IMG/VR virus record: IMGVR_UViG_3300043446_000528
Span: 1-24,915 of that record
Strand: one strand, 5' to 3'
DNA: 24,915 nucleotides
DNA from: a virus
Notes under the pieces: model-generated
Seen by the model: the letters and a program-made list of their open reading frames with translations, nothing else
Database searches by the model: none
What the model was told of the DNA's origin: nothing
Translations under genes and position numbers: made by a program
Part shown: positions 1 to 6,316 of the stretch, piece after piece
How the letters are laid out: each line of letters starts with the position of its first letter
How positions within the stretch are numbered: position 1 is the stretch's first letter

Positions 1-495
1 GCTCCTTGTCGCAAGATGATTAAAGATGGACTCAAATTGATGATGAGTGGAACTGAGGATGATGTGATTGAGTTTATTGATCAATGCCGCAGTGAATTTA
101 AAAAACTTCCACCAGAACAGATTGCTTTTCCTAGAACTGCTTCTGATGTTCGTAAATATCATTCATCGTCAAGCATTTACGCCCATAAAACCCCAATTCA
201 TATTCGTGGAGCACTTCTTTTTAATCATTATATAAAAGAGAAAAAATTGACCAATAAGTATTCTCTGATTGCTAATGGTGAAAAGGTCAAGTATATTTTC
301 TTAAAGAAACCAAATATAATTCAGGAAAATGTCATCTCGTTCATCCAAGATTTTCCAAAGGAACTTGGTCTTGACAAATACATTGACTATGAACTACAAT
401 TTGAAAAGAGTTTTGTAGACCCACTGAAATCTATCCTTGATGCGATTGGATGGAATGTGGAAAAAACTGTAAACCTTGAACTATTTTTTACCTAA
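1..495 (+). CDS. 43: DNA polymerase gp43, C-terminal part (cut by window edge)
   Basis: This is the C-terminal end of the T4-type family B replicative DNA polymerase; the reading frame is open from base 1, so the N-terminus lies outside the window. The visible 164 residues are the thumb and C-terminal tail. Recognisable stretches are LPPEQIAFPRTASDVRKY and, near the end, YELQFEKSFVDPLKSIL followed by GWNVEKTVNLELFF. T4 gp43 ends in the same way, in a tail that binds the gp45 sliding clamp. The catalytic palm and exonuclease domains are not visible. The stop TAA overlaps the start of the next gene (taATG), as expected in a compact replication operon with uvsX and gp41. The internal ATG at 16 is not the start. 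Identification rests on tail similarity and on neighbours. Confidence 0.9.
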   Translation, partial: APCRKMIKDGLKLMMSGTEDDVIEFIDQCRSEFKKLPPEQIAFPRTASDVRKYHSSSSIYAHKTPIHIRGALLFNHYIKEKKLTNKYSLIANGEKVKYIFLKKPNIIQENVISFIQDFPKELGLDKYIDYELQFEKSFVDPLKSILDAIGWNVEKTVNLELFFT

Positions 496-659
496 TGGAT
501 CTACCTATTAACGATCAAGAACTGAATACTATTGTAAGTGCTATGGCTTTGGGTGGAGATACGGCACTATACCAAAAACTTAAATTGGTAAAAGAACTTA
601 GAGAACAGGGTTTACCTTATAAAAAAATCTTACGTGAAGAATATGGGATGGTGGCGTGA
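495..659 (+). CDS. small conserved-type hypothetical protein between gp43 and uvsX
   Basis: A 54-residue protein (MDLPINDQEL...EEYGMVA) fills the space between the polymerase and recombinase genes exactly. Its ATG overlaps the gp43 stop by one base and its TGA overlaps the uvsX ATG by one base. That spacing argues for translational coupling and for a real gene. It is hydrophilic, with a likely helical middle (ALYQKLKLVKELREQG) and no transmembrane segment or catalytic motif. A small ORF at this spot is familiar from related cyanomyoviruses, but I know of no function. Its position suggests a replisome accessory role, which is inference only. Confidence 0.75.
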   Translation: MDLPINDQELNTIVSAMALGGDTALYQKLKLVKELREQGLPYKKILREEYGMVA

Positions 660-1666
660 TGGACTTTCTTAAAGAAATTGTAAAAGAAGTTGGTGGTGAG
701 TATACACAACTTGCCGCAGATATTGATGAGACTGAAAAGTATGTTGACACGGGTTCGTACATTTTTAACGCACTGGTTTCAGGTAGCATATTTGGCGGTG
801 TATCTGGGAATAAGATTACTGCTATTGCTGGAGAGTCTTCTACTGGAAAAACTTTCTTCTCTCTCGCTGTGGTTAAGAATTTTCTTGATAATAACCCCGA
901 TGGTTATTGTCTCTATTTTGATACTGAGGCTGCCATTACAAAGTCTCTCTTGGAATCACGGGGCATCGACACATCTCGTCTTGTCGTGGTTAATGTTGTC
1001 ACAGTAGAAGAGTTTCGTGGAAAAGCACTTAAAGCAGTGGATATTTACTTAAAAAAACCTATAGATGAACGCAAACCTTGTATGTTTGTGTTAGACTCTC
1101 TGGGTATGCTTTCAACTGAGAAAGAGATTACTGACGCACTGAATGACAAACAAGTTCGTGACATGACTAAATCCCAACTGGTAAAAGGTGCATTCCGTAT
1201 GCTCACTCTCAAGTTGGGGCAGGCAAATATTCCTATGATTGTAACTAACCACACCTACGATGTTATTGGCGCTTACGTTCCTACAAAAGAAATGGGTGGT
1301 GGTAGTGGTCTTAAGTATGCCGCTTCTACTATTATCTATCTCAGCAAGTCGAAAGAGAAAGATGGAAAAGAAGTTATTGGAAACATTATCAAGGCAAAGA
1401 CTGCTAAGTCACGTTTGAGTAAGGAGAACCAACAAGTTGAAGTCCGTTTATTTTATGATGAGCGTGGTCTTGATCGCTATTATGGTCTTCTGGAACTCGG
1501 GGAACTCGCTGGACTCTGGAAGAATACTGCGGGGCGTTATGAGATCAATGGTAAAAAACTTTATGCGAAAGAGATCTTAAAAAACCCAGATCAATATTTT
1601 ACCGAAGAAGTAATGCAGCAACTTGATGCTGCCGCAAAACAACAATTCTCTTATGGAACGAATTGA
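659..1666 (+). CDS. uvsX: UvsX, RecA-like recombinase
   Basis: A 335-aa homologue of T4 UvsX, the ATP-dependent strand-exchange protein that coats single-stranded DNA for recombination-dependent replication and repair. Walker A is AGESSTGKT (about residues 57-65) and Walker B is MFVLDSLGM (about 142-150). The DNA-binding loop region includes MGGGSGLKYAAST, typical of the UvsX/RecA core. Length is close to that of UvsX proteins. I place the start at the ATG at 659, which overlaps the stop of the preceding gene; an in-frame GTG one codon earlier (656) is possible but less likely. The 3' end overlaps the helicase gene by 14 nt. It acts in the cytoplasm with gp41 helicase, the UvsY mediator and gp32, the latter two not in this window. 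Confidence 0.95.
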   Translation: MDFLKEIVKEVGGEYTQLAADIDETEKYVDTGSYIFNALVSGSIFGGVSGNKITAIAGESSTGKTFFSLAVVKNFLDNNPDGYCLYFDTEAAITKSLLESRGIDTSRLVVVNVVTVEEFRGKALKAVDIYLKKPIDERKPCMFVLDSLGMLSTEKEITDALNDKQVRDMTKSQLVKGAFRMLTLKLGQANIPMIVTNHTYDVIGAYVPTKEMGGGSGLKYAASTIIYLSKSKEKDGKEVIGNIIKAKTAKSRLSKENQQVEVRLFYDERGLDRYYGLLELGELAGLWKNTAGRYEINGKKLYAKEILKNPDQYFTEEVMQQLDAAAKQQFSYGTN

Positions 1667-3029
1667 GACAACTATTCTCAGAAACTTAGTATTTAATGAA
1701 GACTATTCACGAAAGGTCATACCTTTCATTCAACCAGATTATTTTGAGCAAAAGACCGAGAAGGTCATTTTTGAAGAGATTGTCCAGTTCATTGTTAAGT
1801 ATGGTTCAGCAATTACAATTGAAGCACTTAATATTGAAGTAGAGAATCGCACTGATTTAACTGAAGAACAAATTAAAGAAGTTAGGGAAATTAATAATTC
1901 TTTAAATGATTTTCCTGTAGATAAACAGTGGTTGCTTGACACAACTGAGAAGTGGTGTCGTGATCGTGCTATTTACTTAGCACTGATGGAATCAATTCAT
2001 ATTGCTGATGGTAATGATGACAAGAAGAATCGGGATGCTATTCCGACCATTCTTTCTGATGCTCTTGCGGTAAGTTTTGATAATAATATCGGTCACGATT
2101 ATCTCCAGAACTATGAGGAGCGATATGAGTTTTACCACCGTAAGGAAGATAAAATCGAGTTTGATTTGGAATATTTCAACAAAATCACGAAAGGTGGTCT
2201 TCCTAATAAGACTCTCAACATTGCTCTCGCTGGAACGGGTGTTGGGAAATCACTGTTTATGTGTCATCTGGCTAGCTCCGTCTTGCTACAGGGCAGGTCC
2301 GTACTCTATATCACTCTTGAAATGGCGGAAGAGCGAATTGCAGAAAGAATTGATGCGAACCTTCTCAATGTACCGATTCAGCAACTGGTTGATCTTCCAC
2401 GCCAGATGTTTGAAAACAAAGTTACAAATATCTCAAAGAAGACACAAGGAACCCTTATAATTAAGGAGTATCCAACTGCCTCTGCCCATAGTGGACACTT
2501 TAAGGCACTGCTTAATGAACTTTCACTTAAGAAGTCATTTAGACCTGATATTATTTTCATTGATTACCTTAATATATGTGCTTCCAGCAGGTATAAGTCA
2601 AACCTTTCTGTCAATTCATATTCATATATCAAGGCAATTGCTGAAGAACTTAGGGGGCTCGCAGTGGAGTTTAATGTCCCAATTGTCTCCGCTACTCAGA
2701 CCACCCGTTCAGGTTATGGTAATTCTGATGTTGAACTTACTGATACTTCAGAGTCCTTTGGTTTGCCTGCTACTGCTGATCTTATGTTTGCCCTTATTAG
2801 CACTGAAGAGCTTGAGCAGTTGGGACAGATTATGGTAAAACAATTGAAGAACCGATACAATGACCCCACTATCTACAAGCGTTTCATTGTAGGTATTGAC
2901 CGTGCTAAAATGAGACTATATGATTGTGAACAGTCTGCTCAGAAAGACATACTTGACTCTGGACAAGATGACGAGTATAATGATGAGGACAAGAAATCTA
3001 AAAAGTCGTTTGAAGGATTCAAATTTTAA
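1653..3029 (+). CDS. 41: gp41 replicative DNA helicase (DnaB family)
   Basis: A 458-aa hexameric 5'-3' replicative helicase of the DnaB/gp41 type, which unwinds the fork and recruits gp61 primase. Residues 1-140 form the N-terminal helical domain. The RecA-like domain follows with Walker A AGTGVGKS (193-200), a DnaB-type LYITLEMAEERIAERID motif, Walker B DIIFIDYLNIC and an SATQTTRSGYGN segment. The start is the ATG at 1653 (MERIETTIL), matching the family N-terminus; an earlier in-frame TTG at 1623 would add ten odd residues. The C-terminus is a Lys/Asp/Glu-rich tail. The gene overlaps uvsX by 14 nt, and its stop overlaps the next ATG by one base. Confidence 0.95.
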   Translation: MERIETTILRNLVFNEDYSRKVIPFIQPDYFEQKTEKVIFEEIVQFIVKYGSAITIEALNIEVENRTDLTEEQIKEVREINNSLNDFPVDKQWLLDTTEKWCRDRAIYLALMESIHIADGNDDKKNRDAIPTILSDALAVSFDNNIGHDYLQNYEERYEFYHRKEDKIEFDLEYFNKITKGGLPNKTLNIALAGTGVGKSLFMCHLASSVLLQGRSVLYITLEMAEERIAERIDANLLNVPIQQLVDLPRQMFENKVTNISKKTQGTLIIKEYPTASAHSGHFKALLNELSLKKSFRPDIIFIDYLNICASSRYKSNLSVNSYSYIKAIAEELRGLAVEFNVPIVSATQTTRSGYGNSDVELTDTSESFGLPATADLMFALISTEELEQLGQIMVKQLKNRYNDPTIYKRFIVGIDRAKMRLYDCEQSAQKDILDSGQDDEYNDEDKKSKKSFEGFKF

Positions 3030-3442
3030 TGAACCCATCTATGAAAAATTTTCAATCTGAAAGCACTGCTTCTGGCGGTCTTTTTGAAGATATTGTAGAA
3101 GAAAATCTTGTCATAAACGGTTATACAATTATTTCTACCAATACAAAAATTGATGGAATTGGTGTAAACGTTGATGTTATAGCAGAAAAAAATGGTGTAG
3201 TAGAGTACATTGAAGATAAAGGAGGTAGACCTGGTAAAGGAAAACGTCCTGGCGCTCAACGTACAGATAATGTAAAAAAAGCTATTTGTAATGGAGCACT
3301 TTTAAAATTTAAAAATCCGAGTGCTCGTTACGTTATTTACTTTTCTGCTAAACCAAAAGAAGGAAACTCTTCAGATGAAATGATTAAAACAGCAATCGCT
3401 GCTGGATTTGTTGATGAAGTTCGCTATTTAAATTACAAATAA
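3029..3442 (+). CDS. hypothetical protein with PD-(D/E)XK-nuclease-like motif
   Basis: A 137-aa protein directly downstream of gp41 in the same operon (ATG overlaps the helicase stop). I do not recognise the family by name. The sequence carries the spacing expected of a PD-(D/E)XK nuclease core: Glu20 in GGLFEDIVEENL, Asp49 in GVNVDVIAEKNG, then Glu62-x-Lys64 in VEYIEDKGG, followed by a Gly/Lys/Arg-rich stretch GRPGKGKRPGAQRT that could touch DNA. This would fit a small recombination or repair nuclease working beside UvsX and gp41, or an anti-host nuclease. The motif is visible; the function is inferred. It is more AT-rich in codon use than its neighbours, which might mean separate acquisition. 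Confidence 0.8.
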   Translation: MNPSMKNFQSESTASGGLFEDIVEENLVINGYTIISTNTKIDGIGVNVDVIAEKNGVVEYIEDKGGRPGKGKRPGAQRTDNVKKAICNGALLKFKNPSARYVIYFSAKPKEGNSSDEMIKTAIAAGFVDEVRYLNYK

Positions 3443-3453
3443 AGGATTATAAA

Positions 3454-3870
3454 ATGGAAACCGCTAGACACGTTAATTTTGATAAGTACGCAGAGTTTGT
3501 GGATGCTGTAACTTCAGATGCATCCAAAGACTTTCTCTCTCTTTCAGATCGTCTTGTCGCACTTGATGAGAAAGGTGCTAATATTGAGCGACTCTTGACT
3601 GCCGCTGTTGGTATCAATGCTGAAGGTGGTGAGTTTATGGAAATCGTCAAGAAGATGATCTTTCAAGGTAAACCCTTCAATGAAGATAATCGTGAACACA
3701 TGATTATTGAACTGGGTGATATTATGTGGTATGTTGCTCAAGCATGTATGGCACTTGAAGTGACCCTTGATGATGTTGTTGCCCGCAACGTACAAAAACT
3801 TCTTAAGCGTTATCCTGAAGGTGCGTTTGATGTTTATTTCTCTGAAAACCGTGCTGCTGACGACCGATGA
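3454..3870 (+). CDS. mazG: MazG-like nucleoside triphosphate pyrophosphohydrolase
   Basis: A 138-aa all-alpha NTP-PPase of the MazG family, removing pyrophosphate from (d)NTPs in the cytoplasm. The metal-binding signature is present: Glu57-x2-Glu60 (AEGGEFMEIVKK) and Glu86-x2-Asp89 (IIELGDIMWYVAQ). MazG is a common cyanophage auxiliary gene. Cyanophage MazG has been reported to act on dGTP and dCTP rather than on ppGpp, consistent with helping shift a GC-richer host pool to an AT-rich phage genome. A good AAAGGA ribosome site lies about 8 nt before the ATG. Its stop forms an ATGA overlap with the next small gene, so it belongs to the same operon. Confidence 0.9.
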   Translation: METARHVNFDKYAEFVDAVTSDASKDFLSLSDRLVALDEKGANIERLLTAAVGINAEGGEFMEIVKKMIFQGKPFNEDNREHMIIELGDIMWYVAQACMALEVTLDDVVARNVQKLLKRYPEGAFDVYFSENRAADDR

Positions 3871-4046
3871 CTAAACAAAAACAAGTGACAATTAAAATGG
3901 ACGTTCGATCTGCTGCCGCAGTTCGTCAAGTTCTATTTGATGCCCAAAAAGGATATGGTCTTGAACATACCCCCGAGCGCATCGTTGACATCCGTTCGGT
4001 AATTCAAGACATTGACGATAATATTGGATCTGTATTAGGAGTCTGA
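3867..4046 (+). CDS. small hypothetical protein
   Basis: A 59-aa protein (MTKQKQVTIKMDVRSAA...DDNIGSVLGV) that starts in an ATGA overlap with mazG and ends in a one-base overlap with the oxygenase-like gene. Both junctions support translational coupling and a genuine gene. It has a basic, Gln/Lys-rich N-terminus and an amphipathic C-terminal half, and no membrane segment or known motif. I do not recognise a function. Operon position links it to nucleotide metabolism only by association. Confidence 0.75.
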   Translation: MTKQKQVTIKMDVRSAAAVRQVLFDAQKGYGLEHTPERIVDIRSVIQDIDDNIGSVLGV

Positions 4047-4672
4047 TGAAAGTCCATAAGTTCGCACCAGTAACAGTATTTGAAACGGAAATTCCTGGAT
4101 ATGGTAATCTTCTAAAAGATCTATATCGTGGACATTCATTTAATGATGAAACTGGAATGATTACTGGTGAACTTAATGGAAAAGTTCTCGTACATAAAGA
4201 TCCTGCTTTTGCCTCTTTTTTTAAAGAGATAAAATCAAAAGTCAAAGATTATCTTAATGTTTTTGATTTTCAACATGAACTGTATGATCTAAACATTGTC
4301 AAGAGTTGGTACACTGTTTGTGGAACTCAATTCAATGTTCCCAAACATTATCATTCTTGTTCTCATATTAGTTTTGTTTATTATATTGATGTAAAAGACA
4401 ATGATCCTTTGTTGTTCTCTATTGAAAATAAAAATGAATGGTTTGGTGATGCGTTTTATTTTGTAAATAATCGCCACGAACTTAATGGTTTAAATTATGC
4501 GGTTCAACCAAAAAATGAAAGTCTTTTAATTTTCCCTGGAAGTCTTAGACATTTTACAGCAGCAAAAAGAAATTATAAACGAATGTCAATTGCTGGTGAT
4601 ATCCTCTTGACACTTAAAGAAAATATGTTAGACTTTGAATCTGGATTACTTCCAACTAAATATTGGACTTAG
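4046..4672 (+). CDS. putative 2OG-Fe(II) oxygenase-like protein
   Basis: A 208-aa protein resembling the 2-oxoglutarate/Fe(II) dioxygenase-like proteins frequent in T4-like cyanophages. The core double-stranded beta-helix signature is seen as HYHSCSHISFVYYID (His101, His103, His107), then IFPGSLRHF with His169 as the distal iron ligand, and Arg179 (YKRMSIAGDI) to hold 2-oxoglutarate. The proximal site reads H-x-H rather than the classical H-x-D, as in some phage and TIGR02466-like members. The substrate is unknown; proposals for phage enzymes include DNA, protein or metabolite hydroxylation. It closes the replication operon; the tRNA genes begin 2 nt after its stop, so the tRNAs may be processed from read-through transcripts. 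Confidence 0.75.
   Translation: MKVHKFAPVTVFETEIPGYGNLLKDLYRGHSFNDETGMITGELNGKVLVHKDPAFASFFKEIKSKVKDYLNVFDFQHELYDLNIVKSWYTVCGTQFNVPKHYHSCSHISFVYYIDVKDNDPLLFSIENKNEWFGDAFYFVNNRHELNGLNYAVQPKNESLLIFPGSLRHFTAAKRNYKRMSIAGDILLTLKENMLDFESGLLPTKYWT
4607..4634 (+). promoter_or_regulatory. possible sigma70-like promoter before the tRNA genes
   Basis: A perfect -35 hexamer TTGACA (4607-4612) is followed after 16 nt by TAGACT (4629-4634), four of six matches to TATAAT. A start near 4641 would place tRNA-Ala about 35 nt downstream. It lies inside the oxygenase-like coding sequence, so the match may be chance. Cyanophage early promoters are known to resemble host sigma70 promoters. Confidence 0.35.
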
Positions 4673-4674
4673 TT

Positions 4675-4747
4675 GGGGAATTAGCTCACTTGGTAGAGCG
4701 CCTGCTTTGCACGCAGGAGGTAAGGGGTTCGACTCCCCTATTCTCCA
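4675..4747 (+). tRNA. trnA-UGC: tRNA-Ala (anticodon UGC)
   Basis: A complete 73-nt cloverleaf. The 7-bp acceptor stem GGGGAAT/ATTCTCC includes one G-U pair. The D arm is GCTC...GAGC, the anticodon stem CCTGC/GCAGG encloses the loop TTTGCAC (anticodon TGC), the T arm is AGGGG TTCGACT CCCCT, and the discriminator base is A. CCA is not encoded. It reads GCA and other Ala codons ending in A or U, which suit AT-rich phage mRNAs. Confidence 0.97.
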
Positions 4748-4770
4748 TTCGCTATTCGCAAATAGCGAAT
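4747..4770 (+). other. perfect hairpin between the two tRNA genes
   Basis: ATTCGCTATT (4747-4756) and AATAGCGAAT (4761-4770) form a perfect 10-bp stem with a CGCA loop. The hairpin begins at the discriminator base of tRNA-Ala and ends 3 nt before tRNA-Leu. There is no T run, so it is not a terminator. It may guide processing of the tRNA precursor. Confidence 0.8.
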
Positions 4771-4773
4771 ACT

Positions 4774-4853
4774 GCCCAAGTGGTGAAATTGGTATACACG
4801 CATGACTTAGGATCATGTGCTTCGGCGTGGAGGTTCGAGTCCTCTCTTGGGCA
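4774..4853 (+). tRNA. trnL-UAG: tRNA-Leu (anticodon UAG)
   Basis: An 80-nt class II tRNA. The acceptor stem GCCCAAG/CTTGGGC is perfect, the anticodon stem CATGA/TCATG encloses CTTAGGA (anticodon TAG), the variable arm folds as TGC TTCG GCG, and the T arm is GGAGG TTCGAGT CCTCT. The discriminator is A, with no encoded CCA. It reads CUA and, by wobble, other CUN codons. It forms a pair with tRNA-Ala. Confidence 0.96.
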
Positions 4854-4856
4854 TTT

Positions 4857-4863
4857 CTAAATA
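4857..4863 (+). promoter_or_regulatory. T4-like late promoter (CTAAATA)
   Basis: CTAAATA lies immediately after the tRNAs and 32 nt before the ATG at 4896. It matches the T4/cyanophage late -10 element (TATAAATA type) read by gp55-programmed RNA polymerase, with no -35 needed. It marks the switch from the early operon to late-type genes. Confidence 0.7.
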
Positions 4864-4895
4864 GAATATAAGATATTAAAATACAAAAAGTAGAG

Positions 4896-6287
4896 ATGAT
4901 AGAACCAAAATCCTTTAAAGATTTGATGATGATTTTGGAAGAAAAGAAGGGTCGTGGTGGTCCAGACTATAACTACGAAGTTGCTCTTGTCAATCTTTAT
5001 AATCATTTAATCAAAGCTAACGATAAAGGCAATGTTAGAGGTAAATTGCTTCGTGGTGCGGTCAGTCGTGGAGATATGGATACTGTAACTGATATTCTTT
5101 CTGATGAATTAAACAAAGCAAAAACTGATCCAAAACATCCACTTCATTTTAATAATGCTGACAATGAAGGATTTACTGGTAAGGCAGGAAAGACAGAGGA
5201 GCATAAAGACGCATATTATAAAGCACTTGAAGATCAGGCATATACCTTTCTAAATGATGCTCAAAGTAGAGTCGGTAAAAATCTTATATCTCAAGGATAT
5301 ACTGTAAAGAGGCAGGGTGCCGAACAGGCTCCACTATCCAAGACAGGTCAGAAAGCATACGGTAAAAAAACTGATACATCTAAGCCTGATATTGTATTCC
5401 AACATCCAACAAGACCTGAGAGAGTTAATTATGTGAGTTTGAAGAAAGCATCTGGTGCTGTATCAGCATCTTCTGGTGCAGAAGAAACCGCAGGAAATTA
5501 CACTGTAGGAATGAAGGCAGCTTTAAACCTTGCCCTTAAGAGTGGAAGAATCACCAAGGATCAAAAGACAGAATTAGAAAAGCAAGCAGGGGAGAAAATT
5601 ACTCAACTTCGTGATGTGATGTCCAGTAGTAAGGGAATGAGCAAGGAACAACAAAAAGATCTTCTTCCCAAGATAGACAGTATCCGTAGTGAAATTGAAA
5701 AGATGGTTGCCGGAACTGAAAGGGAAACCGGAAAAGAGCAGTTGAGTGGTAAGGGTAAATATCAGCAAGGTGTTCATAGTTTCTTGTCTACTGGCCCTGG
5801 TGGTGGAAGAAAGCAAAAACCAGAGGAAGTTTCTGGACCTCATCAGAGAGCAAGACTTGGTAAAGGAACATCTAAAACTGCAGCAGGACCTGTTCAGAGA
5901 CCAGTGACAATGACTGGTGACATTAAGAAACCTATTACTGGTCAACCATCATCGTTTAGTCAACAAGAACCCACACAACAATCTCTACAACGCAGAGAAC
6001 AAATACCTCAATTAGCACAAAGTATAGCAGCAAGAAGAGGGTTTGAAGTTCCAAAAGGAATCAGATTACAACACATTGGGAACTTTATCAGAAATCAAGC
6101 TGCTCAACAAGCAAGACTTCAGCAGATGAGAGGAGCACAACCTGCTGCTCAACAACCACAAACTAGAGAACCTTCTAGACCAGAACCTCAACAATCACAA
6201 CAGCAAAGACCTCAACCCACCCAACAGCAACAACCAGCACAAACTCAACCGAAGAAAAAACCTCAAGGTCAACAACCCCAGATGTGA
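4896..6287 (+). CDS. late protein with possible PD-(D/E)XK-like core and Gln/Pro-rich tail
   Basis: A 463-aa protein of unrecognised family, first gene of the late block. Residues 1-150 are predicted mostly helical and charged. Residues 164-184 hold KPDIVF...NYVSLKKASG, a D...S-x-K pattern that resembles the PD-(D/E)XK active site. Residues 205-260 look like a coiled-coil-prone helix (LKSGRITKDQKTELEKQ). From about 280 onward the protein is low-complexity, ending in a Gln/Pro-rich tail. The next gene carries a similar SLKK motif. Possible roles are a virion-packaged nuclease-like protein or a structural protein with a disordered tail. The start ATG follows AAAAGTAGAG, a fair ribosome site. 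A CDS is certain; function is speculative. Confidence 0.85.
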   Translation: MIEPKSFKDLMMILEEKKGRGGPDYNYEVALVNLYNHLIKANDKGNVRGKLLRGAVSRGDMDTVTDILSDELNKAKTDPKHPLHFNNADNEGFTGKAGKTEEHKDAYYKALEDQAYTFLNDAQSRVGKNLISQGYTVKRQGAEQAPLSKTGQKAYGKKTDTSKPDIVFQHPTRPERVNYVSLKKASGAVSASSGAEETAGNYTVGMKAALNLALKSGRITKDQKTELEKQAGEKITQLRDVMSSSKGMSKEQQKDLLPKIDSIRSEIEKMVAGTERETGKEQLSGKGKYQQGVHSFLSTGPGGGRKQKPEEVSGPHQRARLGKGTSKTAAGPVQRPVTMTGDIKKPITGQPSSFSQQEPTQQSLQRREQIPQLAQSIAARRGFEVPKGIRLQHIGNFIRNQAAQQARLQQMRGAQPAAQQPQTREPSRPEPQQSQQQRPQPTQQQQPAQTQPKKKPQGQQPQM

Positions 6288-6288
6288 A

Positions 6289-6296
6289 AATAAATA
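6289..6296 (+). promoter_or_regulatory. T4-like late promoter (AATAAATA)
   Basis: AATAAATA directly follows the stop of the preceding gene and lies 20 nt before the ATG at 6317. It fits the late promoter motif seen repeatedly in this window. Confidence 0.6.
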
Positions 6297-6316
6297 TCTA
6301 AAACGACATGTAAAAG

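Noticed and set aside
1623-1652. Upstream TTG start for the gp41 helicase
   Set aside because: It adds residues unlike the family N-terminus and lengthens the uvsX overlap; the ATG at 1653 fits better.
4663-4860. A 65-aa open frame across the tRNA region
   Set aside because: It runs through both tRNA genes, which have complete cloverleaf structures; the open frame is incidental.
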